Assembly (NCBI RefSeq): GCF_004570345.1
Contig: NZ_SPQM01000011.1
Span: 1 to 64,000, forward strand
Source: Blastococcus sp. CT_GayMR20
Lineage (GTDB): Bacteria > Actinomycetota > Actinomycetes > Mycobacteriales > Geodermatophilaceae
Length of the DNA stretch: 64,000 nucleotides
Direction of reading: 5' to 3'
Position numbers and translations under genes: made by a program. Under the pieces are notes generated by a model that was not told the DNA's origin, searched no databases, and saw only the letters and a list, made by a program, of their open reading frames with translations. Shown piece by piece: positions 7,697 to 15,705 of this stretch (position 1 is the first letter of the stretch; the number at the start of each line of letters is the position of its first letter).

Positions 7697-10189
7697 TCAT
7701 CGGTCCCCTCCCAGCGAGGAAGCGTCGGTGGCCACACCGGCGGTCGTCTCGGTCGAGGCCCCGCCGTAGGCGTTGGTGCCCGCTGTCGCCCGGTCACCGC
7801 CGTCCCCACCGTGGTGGATGGCCCGCCAGACCCGCTCGGGCGTCAGCGGCATGAGGATGTCGGAGACGCCCAGGTGCCGGACGGCGTCGATGGCGGCGTT
7901 CACCACCGCCGGGGTGCTGGCGATGCATCCCGCCTCGCCCACACCCTTGGCGCCGATGGGGTTGCCCGGTGCCGCGTGCACAGTGTTGCCCGTGTCGAAG
8001 TGCGGCAGGTCCGCGGCCGAGGGCACCAGGTAGTCGACGAACGTGCCCGTGGTCAGGTTGCCGTCGTCGTCGTACACCGCCTCCTCGTAGAGGGCCTGCG
8101 CGATGCCCTGGGCAAGGCCGCCGTGCACCTGCCCCTCGACGATGAGCGGGTTGACGACCACGCCGACGTCGTCCACGGACGCGTACTTGCGGATCTTCAC
8201 CATGCCGGTCTCGGTGTCGACCTCCATCGCGCAGAGGTGCGTGCCGTGCGGGAAGGAGAAGTTCACCGGGTCGAACGTCGCCTCCGCGTCGATCGACGGC
8301 TCCATGTCCTCCGGGAAGTTGTGCGCCGCGAACGTGGCGAGCGCGATCTCCTGGATCGACAGGCCGGTGCCGGGCGTGCCGCGCACCGAGAAGCTGCCGT
8401 TGGCGAAGTCGAGATCGTCCTCGTCGGCCTCGAGCAGGTGCGCGGCGACCCGGCGGGCCTTGGCGACCACCTTGTCCGCGGCCTTCATCACCGCGGCGCC
8501 GCCGACCACCAGCGACCGGGACCCGTAGGTGTCCAGGCCGCGCGGGGAGATGGAGGTGTCGCCGTGCAGCACCTCGACGTCCTCGAAGGGGACGCCGAGG
8601 GAGTCGGCGACGAGCTGGCTCCACGCCGTCTCGTGCCCCTGCCCGTGCGGCGTGCTGCCGGTGACCACCTCGACCTTGCCCGTGGGCAGCATGCGGATGG
8701 AGGCGTTCTCCCAGCCGCCGGCGCCGTAGGACAGCGAGCCCAGCACCCGCGAGGGGGCCAGCCCGCACATCTCGGTGAACGTGGAGATGCCGATGCCCAG
8801 CTGGACCGGGTCGTTCGACTCCCGTCGGCGGCGCTGCTCCTCGCGCAGCTCGTCGTAGCCGAGCAGCTGCAGCGCCTGCTGGGTGGCCTGCTCGTAGTCG
8901 CCGCTGTCGTACTCGAGCCCGGCCGCGGTCGTGTAGGGGAACTCCTCGGCCTTGATCCAGTTCTTGCGGCGCAGCTCGAGCGGGTCCATGCCGAGCTCCA
9001 CGGCGAGCTCGTCCATGATCCGCTCGATGGCGAAGGTGGCCTCGGGGCGGCCGGCACCTCGGTAGGCGTCGGTCGGCACCTTGTTGGTGAAGATGCCCCG
9101 GCAGTCGAAGCGGTAGGCCGGGAACTTGTAAATCCCGACGTACATGAAGGCGCCGAGCACCGGGACGCCCGGGCTGACCAGCCGCAGATAGGCCCCCATG
9201 TCGGAGAGGATGCGACAGCGCAAGCCCTTGAGGTTGCCCTCGCGGTCGGATGCGATGTCGATGTACTGGATCTGGTCGCGGCCGTGGTGCGCACTCATCA
9301 GCGACTCGCTGCGGGTCTCGGTCCACTTGACCGGCTTCCCCAGGCGGCGGGCCACCAGCAGGCTGATGACCTCCTCGGGCGTGACCTGCAGCTTGCCGCC
9401 GAAGCCGCCCCCGACGTCCGGGGCGATCACGCGCAGCTTGTGCTCGGGGATGCCGGTGATCATCGCCAGCATCACGCGGAGGAGGTGCGGTACCTGGGTC
9501 GAGGACCACAGGGTGTAGTTGTCCCCCTGGGGCTGGACCACGGTCGACCGCGGCTCCATGAAGGCCGGGATCAGCCGCTGCTGGACGAACCGGCGGCTGA
9601 CGACGACCTCGGCGTCGGCGAACGCCTGGTCGGTGTCGCCGCACGTCCCGGCCTCGCCGCCGTCGAAGACGAAGTTGAAGCTCTCGTTCGACTCCAGGTG
9701 GTCGTGGCACAGCGAGGGCGTCTGCGACGTCGCCTGCTCCATGTCCAGGACGACCGGCAGCGGGTCGTAGTCCACGTCCACGAGCTCGACGGCATCCTGC
9801 GCAGCGGTCTTGCTCCGCGCCACGATCACCGCGACGGCCTCGCCGACGTGGTTGACCTCGTCGACGGCGACCGACGGGTGCCCGGGGTTGACCATGTCCG
9901 GGGTGACCGGCCAGGCGCACGGGATCGAGCCCTGCTCCTCCTTGAAGTCCTGCCCGGTGAAGACCGCGACGACGTTCGGCGACTGCTGGGCTGCCGTGAC
10001 GTCGACATTGGTGATCTTGGCGTGTGCGACGGGGCTGCGGACGACGGCGATGTGCAGCATCCCCGGCAGGACCATGTTGTCGGTCCACGTGGTCTTTCCG
10101 GTGATCAGGCGGGCGTCCTCCTTGCGCCGACGCGCCTTGCCGATCTCCTTCTCGGGTGCGGCGGTCGCGGGTTCCTCGACGAGCGTCAC
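7697..10189 (-). CDS. coxL: Form II CO-dehydrogenase-like molybdopterin-binding large subunit
   Basis: An 830-residue catalytic subunit of a xanthine-oxidase-family hydroxylase, binding molybdenum-cytosine-dinucleotide cofactor. 'DVGGGFGGK' and '[10 protein letters not shown]' are Mo-pterin contacts, and '[10 protein letters not shown]' near the C-terminus holds the catalytic Glu. The active-site loop reads AYRGAGR (residues 375-381), the form II signature, where true form I CO dehydrogenases have AYRCSFR with the copper-binding Cys. Gly378 occupies the Cys position, so CO oxidation cannot be assumed; an aldehyde, purine or other heterocycle hydroxylase is equally possible. GTG start overlapping the coxS stop (GTGA). 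Only the first 744 codons of the mirror copy are in the window. Confidence 0.9.
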   Translation of the reverse strand: MTLVEEPATAAPEKEIGKARRRKEDARLITGKTTWTDNMVLPGMLHIAVVRSPVAHAKITNVDVTAAQQSPNVVAVFTGQDFKEEQGSIPCAWPVTPDMVNPGHPSVAVDEVNHVGEAVAVIVARSKTAAQDAVELVDVDYDPLPVVLDMEQATSQTPSLCHDHLESNESFNFVFDGGEAGTCGDTDQAFADAEVVVSRRFVQQRLIPAFMEPRSTVVQPQGDNYTLWSSTQVPHLLRVMLAMITGIPEHKLRVIAPDVGGGFGGKLQVTPEEVISLLVARRLGKPVKWTETRSESLMSAHHGRDQIQYIDIASDREGNLKGLRCRILSDMGAYLRLVSPGVPVLGAFMYVGIYKFPAYRFDCRGIFTNKVPTDAYRGAGRPEATFAIERIMDELAVELGMDPLELRRKNWIKAEEFPYTTAAGLEYDSGDYEQATQQALQLLGYDELREEQRRRRESNDPVQLGIGISTFTEMCGLAPSRVLGSLSYGAGGWENASIRMLPTGKVEVVTGSTPHGQGHETAWSQLVADSLGVPFEDVEVLHGDTSISPRGLDTYGSRSLVVGGAAVMKAADKVVAKARRVAAHLLEADEDDLDFANGSFSVRGTPGTGLSIQEIALATFAAHNFPEDMEPSIDAEATFDPVNFSFPHGTHLCAMEVDTETGMVKIRKYASVDDVGVVVNPLIVEGQVHGGLAQGIAQALYEEAVYDDDGNLTTGTFVDYLVPSAADLPHFDTGNTVHAAPGNPIGAKGVGEAGCIASTPAVVNAAIDAVRHLGVSDILMPLTPERVWRAIHHGGDGGDRATAGTNAYGGASTETTAGVATDASSLGGDR

Positions 10190-10692
10190 GACTGCGCTCC
10201 CAGCGTCTCGGCAGTGGCCGGGCGCCCGTTCATCTCCGCGGCGGCCTGCTGCACCGCGCGGACGATGTTCTGGTAGCCGGTACAGCGGCAGAGGTTGCCC
10301 TCGATGCCCTCGCGGACCTCGTCCTCGCTCGGGTCGGGGTTGTCGTTCACGAGGTCGATCGAGGCCATGATCATCCCGGGGGTGCAGAACCCGCACTGCA
10401 GGCCGTGCATCTCGTGGAACGCCTTCTGCATCGGGTGCAGGTCGCCCTGCGGTGAGGCGATCCCCTCGATCGTGGTCACCTCGCTGCCGTCGGCCTGGAC
10501 GGCGAAGACGGTGCAGCTCTTCACGGCCTCGCCGTCGAGGTGCACGGTGCAGGCGCCGCAGTTGCTGGTGTCGCAGCCGACGACGGTGCCGACCTTGCCC
10601 AACTGCTCGCGCAGGTAGTGGACGAGAAGCGTCCGCGGTTCGACGTCGTCGCTGTAGGACGCGCCGTCGACCCGCACAGAAATCTGGGTCAC
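10186..10692 (-). CDS. coxS: CO-dehydrogenase-like [2Fe-2S] small subunit
   Basis: A 168-residue iron-sulfur subunit with two [2Fe-2S] domains. The plant-ferredoxin-like N-terminal cluster is bound by C40, C45, C48 and C60 ('[14 protein letters not shown]...SC'). The helical C-terminal cluster is bound by C100, C103, C135 and C137 ('CGFCTPGM' and 'NLCRCTGY'). It carries electrons from the molybdenum site of CoxL to the FAD of CoxM. GTG start at 10692 with GAGGAGA upstream; that Shine-Dalgarno is part of a conserved 30-bp box. Stop and coxL start overlap as GTGA. First structural gene of the coxS-L-M-G operon. Confidence 0.93.
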   Translation of the reverse strand: MTQISVRVDGASYSDDVEPRTLLVHYLREQLGKVGTVVGCDTSNCGACTVHLDGEAVKSCTVFAVQADGSEVTTIEGIASPQGDLHPMQKAFHEMHGLQCGFCTPGMIMASIDLVNDNPDPSEDEVREGIEGNLCRCTGYQNIVRAVQQAAAEMNGRPATAETLGAQS

Positions 10693-10769
10693 GAGGTCTC
10701 CTCGCCGGCGCTCGTCGTCCCCGTGCCCCGGGGTGCTGCGCCCCTGCATGACCTCGCTGGCTCGGTCAT
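10689..10769 (-). CDS. Small ORF (26 aa) coupled to coxS; leader element copy B
   Basis: ATG at 10769 with a good GGAGG five bases upstream opens a 26-codon frame starting MTEPARS and ending [12 protein letters not shown]. Its stop overlaps the coxS GTG (GTGA), so ribosomes finishing it could reinitiate on coxS. The first 22 bases form a hairpin and the last third carries the conserved Shine-Dalgarno box. A 25-codon relative starting MSELASS and ending SEEVP precedes the FtsX permease gene at 34138-34215. Within the matching 30-bp box three of four differences change the amino acid, so selection may be on the nucleic acid rather than the peptide. Translation is inferred. Confidence 0.4.
   Translation of the reverse strand: MTEPARSCRGAAPRGTGTTSAGEETS
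10698..10727 (-). promoter_or_regulatory. Conserved 30-bp Shine-Dalgarno box, copy B
   Basis: On the minus strand this box ends in GCGAGGAG directly ahead of coxS. It matches the box ahead of the FtsX gene (34147-34176) at 26 of 30 positions. It supplies the ribosome binding site of coxS. Confidence 0.5.
10748..10769 (-). promoter_or_regulatory. Hairpin of leader element, copy B
   Basis: A 22-base hairpin read on the minus strand: stem ATGACC/GGTCAT around GAGCCAGCGA. Compared with copy A (34194-34215; stem GTGAGC/GCTCAC around GAGCTTGCGA) two stem pairs are changed on both sides, so pairing is preserved. Confidence 0.5.
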
Positions 10770-10961
10770 CGAACCTCCGCTCTGAGGTGTGGCCCCGGTC
10801 ACTTCCGGAGTACGGGCGGAGTCTGACCCCGCCGAGGCCACTTAGGCCACGCTTACCTCGGGTCTTTGGACCCTGCTCTCCGCGGATGCGGCAGAGACCG
10901 GCCAAACAGCGGCGAAATCGGGGAGGAGATGAGGACGACGGGGGCGCGCGTGCGGGGAATC

Positions 10962-10986
10962 GCAACGTTGCAGCGTCGTTGCAGCG
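10962..10986. promoter_or_regulatory. Direct and inverted TGCAAC repeats at the head of the cox leader
   Basis: Read on the minus strand, CGCTGCAACG occurs twice, 11 bp apart, and the second copy runs into the perfect palindrome GCAACGTTGC. It lies between the MFS stop and the coxS leader, about 270 bp upstream of coxS. The repeats look like a regulator binding site; the half-site TGCAAC also occurs in the inverted repeat beside the GAF regulator gene. The rest of 10770-10961 shows only a GTGGCC-N3-GTGGCC repeat. Confidence 0.35.
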
Positions 10987-10994
10987 CGCCCGGG

Positions 10995-12245
10995 CTACGC
11001 GGCGGACGCGGTGGCCGCCTGCTCCCGCGGGAGGTGCACCGGAGCGGCCGCCGGCCCGCGACGGCGCAGCACCGCCGAGACCGCGAGCGGGACCAGCCCG
11101 GCGGCGGCGAGCCCCGCACCCACGACGCTCGGCGCGCGGTAGCCCAGGCCGGCGGCGATCACCAGGCCGCCCAGCCACGCGCCCAGGGCGTTGGCCAGGT
11201 TGAGCGCGGAGTGGTTGAGAGCGGCACCGAGCATCTGCGCGTCCCCGGCGGTCTCCATGAGCCGCATCTGGAGCAGCACGGCCAGGGAGGAGGCGGCGAC
11301 CGACACCAGGAGGACGCCGACGAACAGGCCCGGCGCCCACGGCGAGACCAGGGCGACGACGGCCAGCAGCACCCCGAGCACGACGAGGCTGGCGACGAGC
11401 GACCGGAAGAGCGCCAGGTCGGCGAGCCGCCCGCCGAGCGCCGTCCCGATGACGCCTCCGGCGCCGTAGACGAACAGCACCCACGGCACGGTCCCGCGCG
11501 AGAGCGCGGCGACGTCGGTCACGACCGGCGCGATGTAGCTGTACAGGGCGAACATGCCGCCGAAGCCGACGACGCCGACCAGCAGCGTCAGCAGCACCTG
11601 GGGCCGGCGGAGCGCGGCCAGCTCACCGCGGACCGTCGCCTCGCACCGGCCGGGCGTCGAGGGCACCACGGCGAGGACCGCGGCCACGGTCAGCGCGGCC
11701 AGGACCACGACGGTCCAGTACGCCGAGCGCCAGCCCAGTTGCTGCCCCAGCCAGGTGGCCGCCGGCACGCCCGTGAGCATCGCGGCGGCGAGGCCGAGGA
11801 GGACCGAACTGACCGCCCGGCCACGCAGGCGCGGGGCGACCAGCGAGGCGGCGACCAGCGAGGCGACCCCGAAGTAGGCGCCGTGCGGCAGGCCGCTCAG
11901 GAACCGGGCGACCAGCAGGGTGCGGTAGCCGGGGGCGACGGCGGTGAGCAGGTTGCCGACCAGGAACGCCGTCATGAGGCCGACGAGCAGGGCCCGGCGA
12001 GGGAGCCGCGCGCTCAGCGCGGCGATGACCGGGGCGCCGACGACGACCCCGAGCGCGTAGACGGAGATGACGTGCCCTGCCGACGGGATGTCGACGCCCA
12101 CCCCGTCGGCGATGTCGGGCAGCACGCCCATCGTCACGAACTCCGTGGTGCCGATCGCGAAGCCGCCGAGCGCCAGGGCCACGACGGCGACCACGGTCCG
12201 TACGGTGCTGAGCGGGCGGTCCGTCGACAGCGGTGGGGCACTCAC
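10995..12245 (-). CDS. MFS transporter, DHA1 family (AraJ-like efflux)
   Basis: A 416-residue major-facilitator protein with twelve predicted membrane helices, exporting an unknown small molecule by proton antiport. '[27 protein letters not shown]' is the family's typical first helix; '[14 protein letters not shown]' is the loop 2-3 motif; '[22 protein letters not shown]' and '[19 protein letters not shown]' match helices 4-6 of AraJ/YdhP-type sugar-efflux and drug-efflux permeases. GTG 12245 is preferred; an upstream extension would add unrelated residues. It is downstream of the GAF regulator on the same strand, 43 bp away, so that regulator may control it. Confidence 0.85.
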   Translation of the reverse strand: MSAPPLSTDRPLSTVRTVVAVVALALGGFAIGTTEFVTMGVLPDIADGVGVDIPSAGHVISVYALGVVVGAPVIAALSARLPRRALLVGLMTAFLVGNLLTAVAPGYRTLLVARFLSGLPHGAYFGVASLVAASLVAPRLRGRAVSSVLLGLAAAMLTGVPAATWLGQQLGWRSAYWTVVVLAALTVAAVLAVVPSTPGRCEATVRGELAALRRPQVLLTLLVGVVGFGGMFALYSYIAPVVTDVAALSRGTVPWVLFVYGAGGVIGTALGGRLADLALFRSLVASLVVLGVLLAVVALVSPWAPGLFVGVLLVSVAASSLAVLLQMRLMETAGDAQMLGAALNHSALNLANALGAWLGGLVIAAGLGYRAPSVVGAGLAAAGLVPLAVSAVLRRRGPAAAPVHLPREQAATASAA

Positions 12246-12288
12246 TCCACGAGCCAAGTGCGCAGCCCGCCCGGGCATTCCCGGGGAG

Positions 12289-13620
12289 TCAGCGGGTGCG
12301 TGTCGCGCGCCTCAGGCGCAACAGGTGCTCCGCGGCGACCGCCCGGCGCGGGGAGCTGGCCGGCAGCCAGTCGAGGCACGTCTGCCAGACAGCGACGTCG
12401 TCCCTGGCCTCGGGCAGCTGTGCGTAGCGGAGCAGCAGCTCGGGGCGGCGGCTGCGCAGCACCGCCTGCCGGAGGAGCGCCCCCACCCGCTCGCGGGCGA
12501 CCGCGACGCCGGGCGCGCGCGAGCCGGGCAGCACTGCACCCGGATAACGCTCCAGCGCCGAGCCGACCGACCCGCGGGCCAGCAGCCTGCGGACCTGGTC
12601 GAGATCGGTGTCGATCGGGCCGAGCAGCCGATAGGGACGCGAGCCCACCTGGTCGGCGCCGACCAGCCGGCGCAGGCGGGAGAGCTCGGCCCGCACGGTG
12701 ACGGCCGCGGCCTCCCCCCGGTGGCACTCGGCGGCCAGCTGGGCGGTGGTCCGGCCCTCCCCTGCCACGGCCGCCTCGGCGAGCAGGAGGAGGAGCTCCG
12801 AGTGGCGCAGCGACAGCTCGAGCGGACCGGTCGGCAACGTCAGGCGCGCCCGCTCGCGGCCCAGGACGTCGAGCCGCGGCGCCAGCCGCTGCAGCGGCGG
12901 GGGAGCGGGACGGCGGCCGTGCTGCAGCTGCTCGCGGCGCTGCCAGCGGAGCTCGGACTCCACCGCCGCGACCGTCGCCCGCACCAGCGTGAGCACGTGC
13001 GGGCTGGCGACGTGGTCGCCGCCGGTGACGTCGATGGCGCCGAGCAGGACGCCGGTCACCGGGTCGTGCACGGGTGCGGCCGAGCAGCTCCACGGCTGCA
13101 CCGGACGGCGGAAGTGCTCGCTGCCGTAGAACTGGACGGCGTGGTCGATGGCCAGCGCCGTGCCTGGGGCGTTGGTGCCGGCGACGTCCTCCGACCAGCG
13201 GGCGCCGGCGACGAAGTTCATGCCCTCCGCCCGCGAGCGCAGGCCCGCGTCGCCCTCCACCCACAGCATCCGGCCACCGGCGTCGGTGACCGCGACGATC
13301 ATCCGGTCGGCCTCGGCGTCCTGGACCAGCAGCCGGCGGATCACCGGCATGACCGGCGCCAGCGGATGGGCCTCCCGGTAGGCGATCAGCTCGTCGTCCA
13401 GGAGGTCGACCGGCGGCGACCCGCCGTCCGGGTCCACGCCGTTGCCCAGCGACCGCCGCCAGGACTCCCGGACCACCGACCGGACGGCGTCGTCGGCCGG
13501 GTCACCATCGGGGAGGGAGCCCGTGACGAGCCGCTCGTGGGCAGCGCGCAGCCGCCGGGTGAGAGCCGGGCTGGGCCGTCCCGAGGGGAGGGCCAGCCAG
13601 GGGTTCACAGCCGGGGGCAC
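12289..13620 (-). CDS. GAF-domain transcriptional regulator (AcoR-like sensor)
   Basis: A 443-residue regulator. The N-terminal part has 'VVRESWRRSLGNGVDP' and 'LIAYREAHPLAPVMPVIRRLL', then a GAF domain: 'MIVAVTDAGGRMLWVEGDAGLRSRAEGMNFVAGARWSEDVAGTNAPGTALA' and 'AAPVHDPVTGVLLGAIDVTGG' (residues ~100-220), as in AcoR-type activators. There is no sigma-54 AAA domain; instead a winged-helix-like C-terminal part follows (residues ~270-340, 'LELSLRHSELLLLLAE...VTVRAELSRLRRLVG...SRPYRLLGP'). GTG start with GGAG upstream. It lies between two MFS genes, near cox. The effector is unknown. Such sensors often accompany alcohol/aldehyde or heterocycle oxidation genes. Confidence 0.75.
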   Translation of the reverse strand: MPPAVNPWLALPSGRPSPALTRRLRAAHERLVTGSLPDGDPADDAVRSVVRESWRRSLGNGVDPDGGSPPVDLLDDELIAYREAHPLAPVMPVIRRLLVQDAEADRMIVAVTDAGGRMLWVEGDAGLRSRAEGMNFVAGARWSEDVAGTNAPGTALAIDHAVQFYGSEHFRRPVQPWSCSAAPVHDPVTGVLLGAIDVTGGDHVASPHVLTLVRATVAAVESELRWQRREQLQHGRRPAPPPLQRLAPRLDVLGRERARLTLPTGPLELSLRHSELLLLLAEAAVAGEGRTTAQLAAECHRGEAAAVTVRAELSRLRRLVGADQVGSRPYRLLGPIDTDLDQVRRLLARGSVGSALERYPGAVLPGSRAPGVAVARERVGALLRQAVLRSRRPELLLRYAQLPEARDDVAVWQTCLDWLPASSPRRAVAAEHLLRLRRATRTR

Positions 13621-13690
13621 GGGATGCTCCGCCAACGGTGGCTCATGTCCGGCCCATCGTGGCTGCTGACGGGCCTTTCCACCAGAGATC

Positions 13691-13706
13691 CGGTTGCAGG
13701 CAACCG
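13691..13706. promoter_or_regulatory. Inverted repeat upstream of the GAF regulator
   Basis: CGGTTGCAGGCAACCG, perfect seven-base arms around two bases, 71 bp before the regulator start and 12 bp after the end of the upstream MFS gene. No T-tract follows, so an operator, perhaps autoregulatory, is favoured over a terminator. Confidence 0.45.
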
Positions 13707-13717
13707 AACCCGGACGC

Positions 13718-15004
13718 TCAGGAAGCGGCGCCCGGGCCCCTCGGGTCCCCGGGGAGGGGCAGCCGCCACGGCCGGACGGCGGCGAGGACGGCCAGCGCGA
13801 GAACCAGCGCGGTCCCGATGACCGATCCGATCGCGAGGGCGTCGTTGCCGAGCAGGCCGACGACGGGGGAGACGACGGCGCCCACGCCGAACTGGATGGC
13901 GCCGAGGAGCGCGGCGGCCGTGCCGGCGCTGTCACCGTGCCGGGAGAGCGCCAGGGCCGGCGCGTTGGGCAGCGCGATCCCGCACGCGAAGAGCACCGCC
14001 CAGAGGCTGCCGGCCACGGCCCACAGCCCGCCGGTCCCCGTCGCCGAGACGCCGACGAGCGCCGCCCCGCCGGCCAGGCCGGCCAGCGTGCCGGCGACGA
14101 GCAGGTGCGCGGGGGACCAGCGGCGGAGCAGCACCGGGTTGAGCTGCGTGGCAGCGATGAGCCAGACCGCCCCGGCGCCGAACAGCAGACCGAACTGCTG
14201 CTCGTCGAGCCCGAACTCCTCCTGGTAGACGAAGGCCGAGCCCGACACGTAGCTGAACAGGCCGGCCATGGTCAGCCCGGCGACGAGCACCAGGCCGAGG
14301 TAGGTGCGGTCGCGGAAGAGCGCCCGGTAGCCGCCCAGCGTCCCGCGGACGCCGGCGCTCGTGCGCCGGGCGGGCGGCAGGGTCTCCCGGAGGAAGAACC
14401 ACCCGACGGTGACCATCACCGCCCCGTAGGCGGCGAGGACGGCGAAGATCCCGCGCCAGGACGTGAACCGCAGGAGCTCCCCGCCGATGGTCGGGGCGAG
14501 CACCGGGGCCGCGCCGAGCACGAGGAACAGCCGCGAGAGCATCGTCGCGGCCGCGCGGCCGTCGAAGAGGTCGCGGACGATGGCGAGTGCGATCACCGCG
14601 CCGGCCGCCGTCCCCACGCCCTGGAGCACCCGCAGCGCGCCGAGGACGGCGATGTTCGGCGCGACCAGGACCAGCAGCGAGGCGACCACGTGCAGCGCGG
14701 TCCCGGCGAGCAGCGGTCCCCGTCGGCCGAGGGCGTCCGACAGCGGCCCGAGCACGAGCTGGCCGAGCGCGAGTCCGACCAGCGTGCCGGTGAGCGTGAG
14801 CTGCACGGTGGCCGAGGTCGTGGCGAGCTGGTCGGTGATCGTCGGCAGGGCCGGGAGGTACATGTCGATGGTGAGCGGCCCGAGCGCCACGAAGGCGCCG
14901 AGCAGCAGGGCGAGGCGGGCGGTTCCCGGACGGGCGGGTTCCCGGGTGGGCAGCTCGGCGGCCGGCAGATCTGCGGCGCCCGGCCGCTCCTGGGTGGTGG
15001 TCAC
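13718..15004 (-). CDS. Bcr/CflA-family multidrug efflux MFS transporter
   Basis: A 428-residue MFS protein with twelve helices. The signature 'FVALGPLTIDMYLPALPTI' (helix 1), 'LGQLVLGPLSDALGRRGPLL' (helix 2 with the GxxSDxxGRR loop), 'RVLQGVGTAAGAVIALAIVRDLFDG' and 'LAPTIGGELLRFTSWRGIF' are classic for Bcr/CflA drug exporters. The N-terminal ~25 residues are Pro/Glu-rich and cytosolic. GTG start at 15004. It lies between the isochorismatase-like gene and the GAF regulator, all on the same strand. Confidence 0.9.
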   Translation of the reverse strand: MTTTQERPGAADLPAAELPTREPARPGTARLALLLGAFVALGPLTIDMYLPALPTITDQLATTSATVQLTLTGTLVGLALGQLVLGPLSDALGRRGPLLAGTALHVVASLLVLVAPNIAVLGALRVLQGVGTAAGAVIALAIVRDLFDGRAAATMLSRLFLVLGAAPVLAPTIGGELLRFTSWRGIFAVLAAYGAVMVTVGWFFLRETLPPARRTSAGVRGTLGGYRALFRDRTYLGLVLVAGLTMAGLFSYVSGSAFVYQEEFGLDEQQFGLLFGAGAVWLIAATQLNPVLLRRWSPAHLLVAGTLAGLAGGAALVGVSATGTGGLWAVAGSLWAVLFACGIALPNAPALALSRHGDSAGTAAALLGAIQFGVGAVVSPVVGLLGNDALAIGSVIGTALVLALAVLAAVRPWRLPLPGDPRGPGAAS

Positions 15005-15168
15005 GAGGTCCCTCGTTCGATCGTCGATGACGCGGGGCCTTCGTCGGCGCGTTCCGCAGTACGGACGGCGACAAGCGCATCCGGTCCCGGCTCATTCCGG
15101 ACGCGCCGGGAGGGGTGACCGGGGACTCCTCGCCCGCGCGGCGACGGGACGGGCCACCCGGGCAGGGG

Positions 15169-15705
15169 TCATCGCCCGCCGAGCACCTCGTCGGTGGTCA
15201 CGAGCTCGACCAGCGGCGCGTAGAGACTCATGACCCGCAGCGCGCGGTCGTGGTCGTCGTCCCCCGATCCGGCACAGGCGTCGGTGACGACGCGGACCTT
15301 CAGGCCGGCGTCGGCCGCCGGGAGCACCGTGGAGATGACGCAGCAGTCGGTGGCCACCCCGGTGACGGTGAGCGGGCCGTCGCCCACGATCCCGGCGAGC
15401 TCGGGGCCCCACTTGCCGAAGGTGGTGGTCGTGACGACGGGCTGCGCGCCCGGGTCCTCGACCAGCTGGTAGAGCCGCGCGTCCTGCGGCACGAGGGCGA
15501 AGGAGAACTGCTCGTAGTACTCCACCCAGGCGCCCGCCGGTTCGCCCGGCGCCACGAACCGCGTCCAGACGACGCGGTCGCCGAAGCCCTCGACCAGCCG
15601 GCGGACGCGCGGCCGGATCTCGGCGAACCGGGGCGCCGTCCACGGGGAGTCCTCGTCGCCGAAGACGTGCTGCAGATCGACGACGACGAGCCAGCCGTCG
15701 GTCAC
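15169..15705 (-). CDS. Isochorismatase-like cysteine hydrolase
   Basis: A 178-residue cysteine hydrolase of the nicotinamidase/isochorismatase fold. The triad is visible as Asp in 'VVVDLQHVFGD' (residue ~10), Lys in 'TFGKWGPEL' and Cys in 'GVATDCCVISTV'. 'GVATDCCV' followed by 'DACAG' is the family's nucleophile signature. It probably hydrolyses an amide or carbamate; which one is unknown. GTG start overlaps the stop of the NCS1 permease gene (GTGA), so substrate uptake and hydrolysis are translationally coupled. That pairing suggests a substrate such as a pyrimidine, nicotinamide or ureido breakdown product (inference). Confidence 0.85.
   Translation of the reverse strand: MTDGWLVVVDLQHVFGDEDSPWTAPRFAEIRPRVRRLVEGFGDRVVWTRFVAPGEPAGAWVEYYEQFSFALVPQDARLYQLVEDPGAQPVVTTTTFGKWGPELAGIVGDGPLTVTGVATDCCVISTVLPAADAGLKVRVVTDACAGSGDDDHDRALRVMSLYAPLVELVTTDEVLGGR

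Noticed and set aside
7337..10276. 979-codon open frame on the plus strand opposite coxL
   Set aside because: It is antisense to the conserved CoxL and CoxS frames, with Arg/Val/His-rich low-complexity translation typical of shadow frames in very GC-rich DNA.
7697..10692. Form I (copper-containing) CO dehydrogenase
   Set aside because: The active-site loop is AYRGAGR and gene order is S-L-M, both form II.
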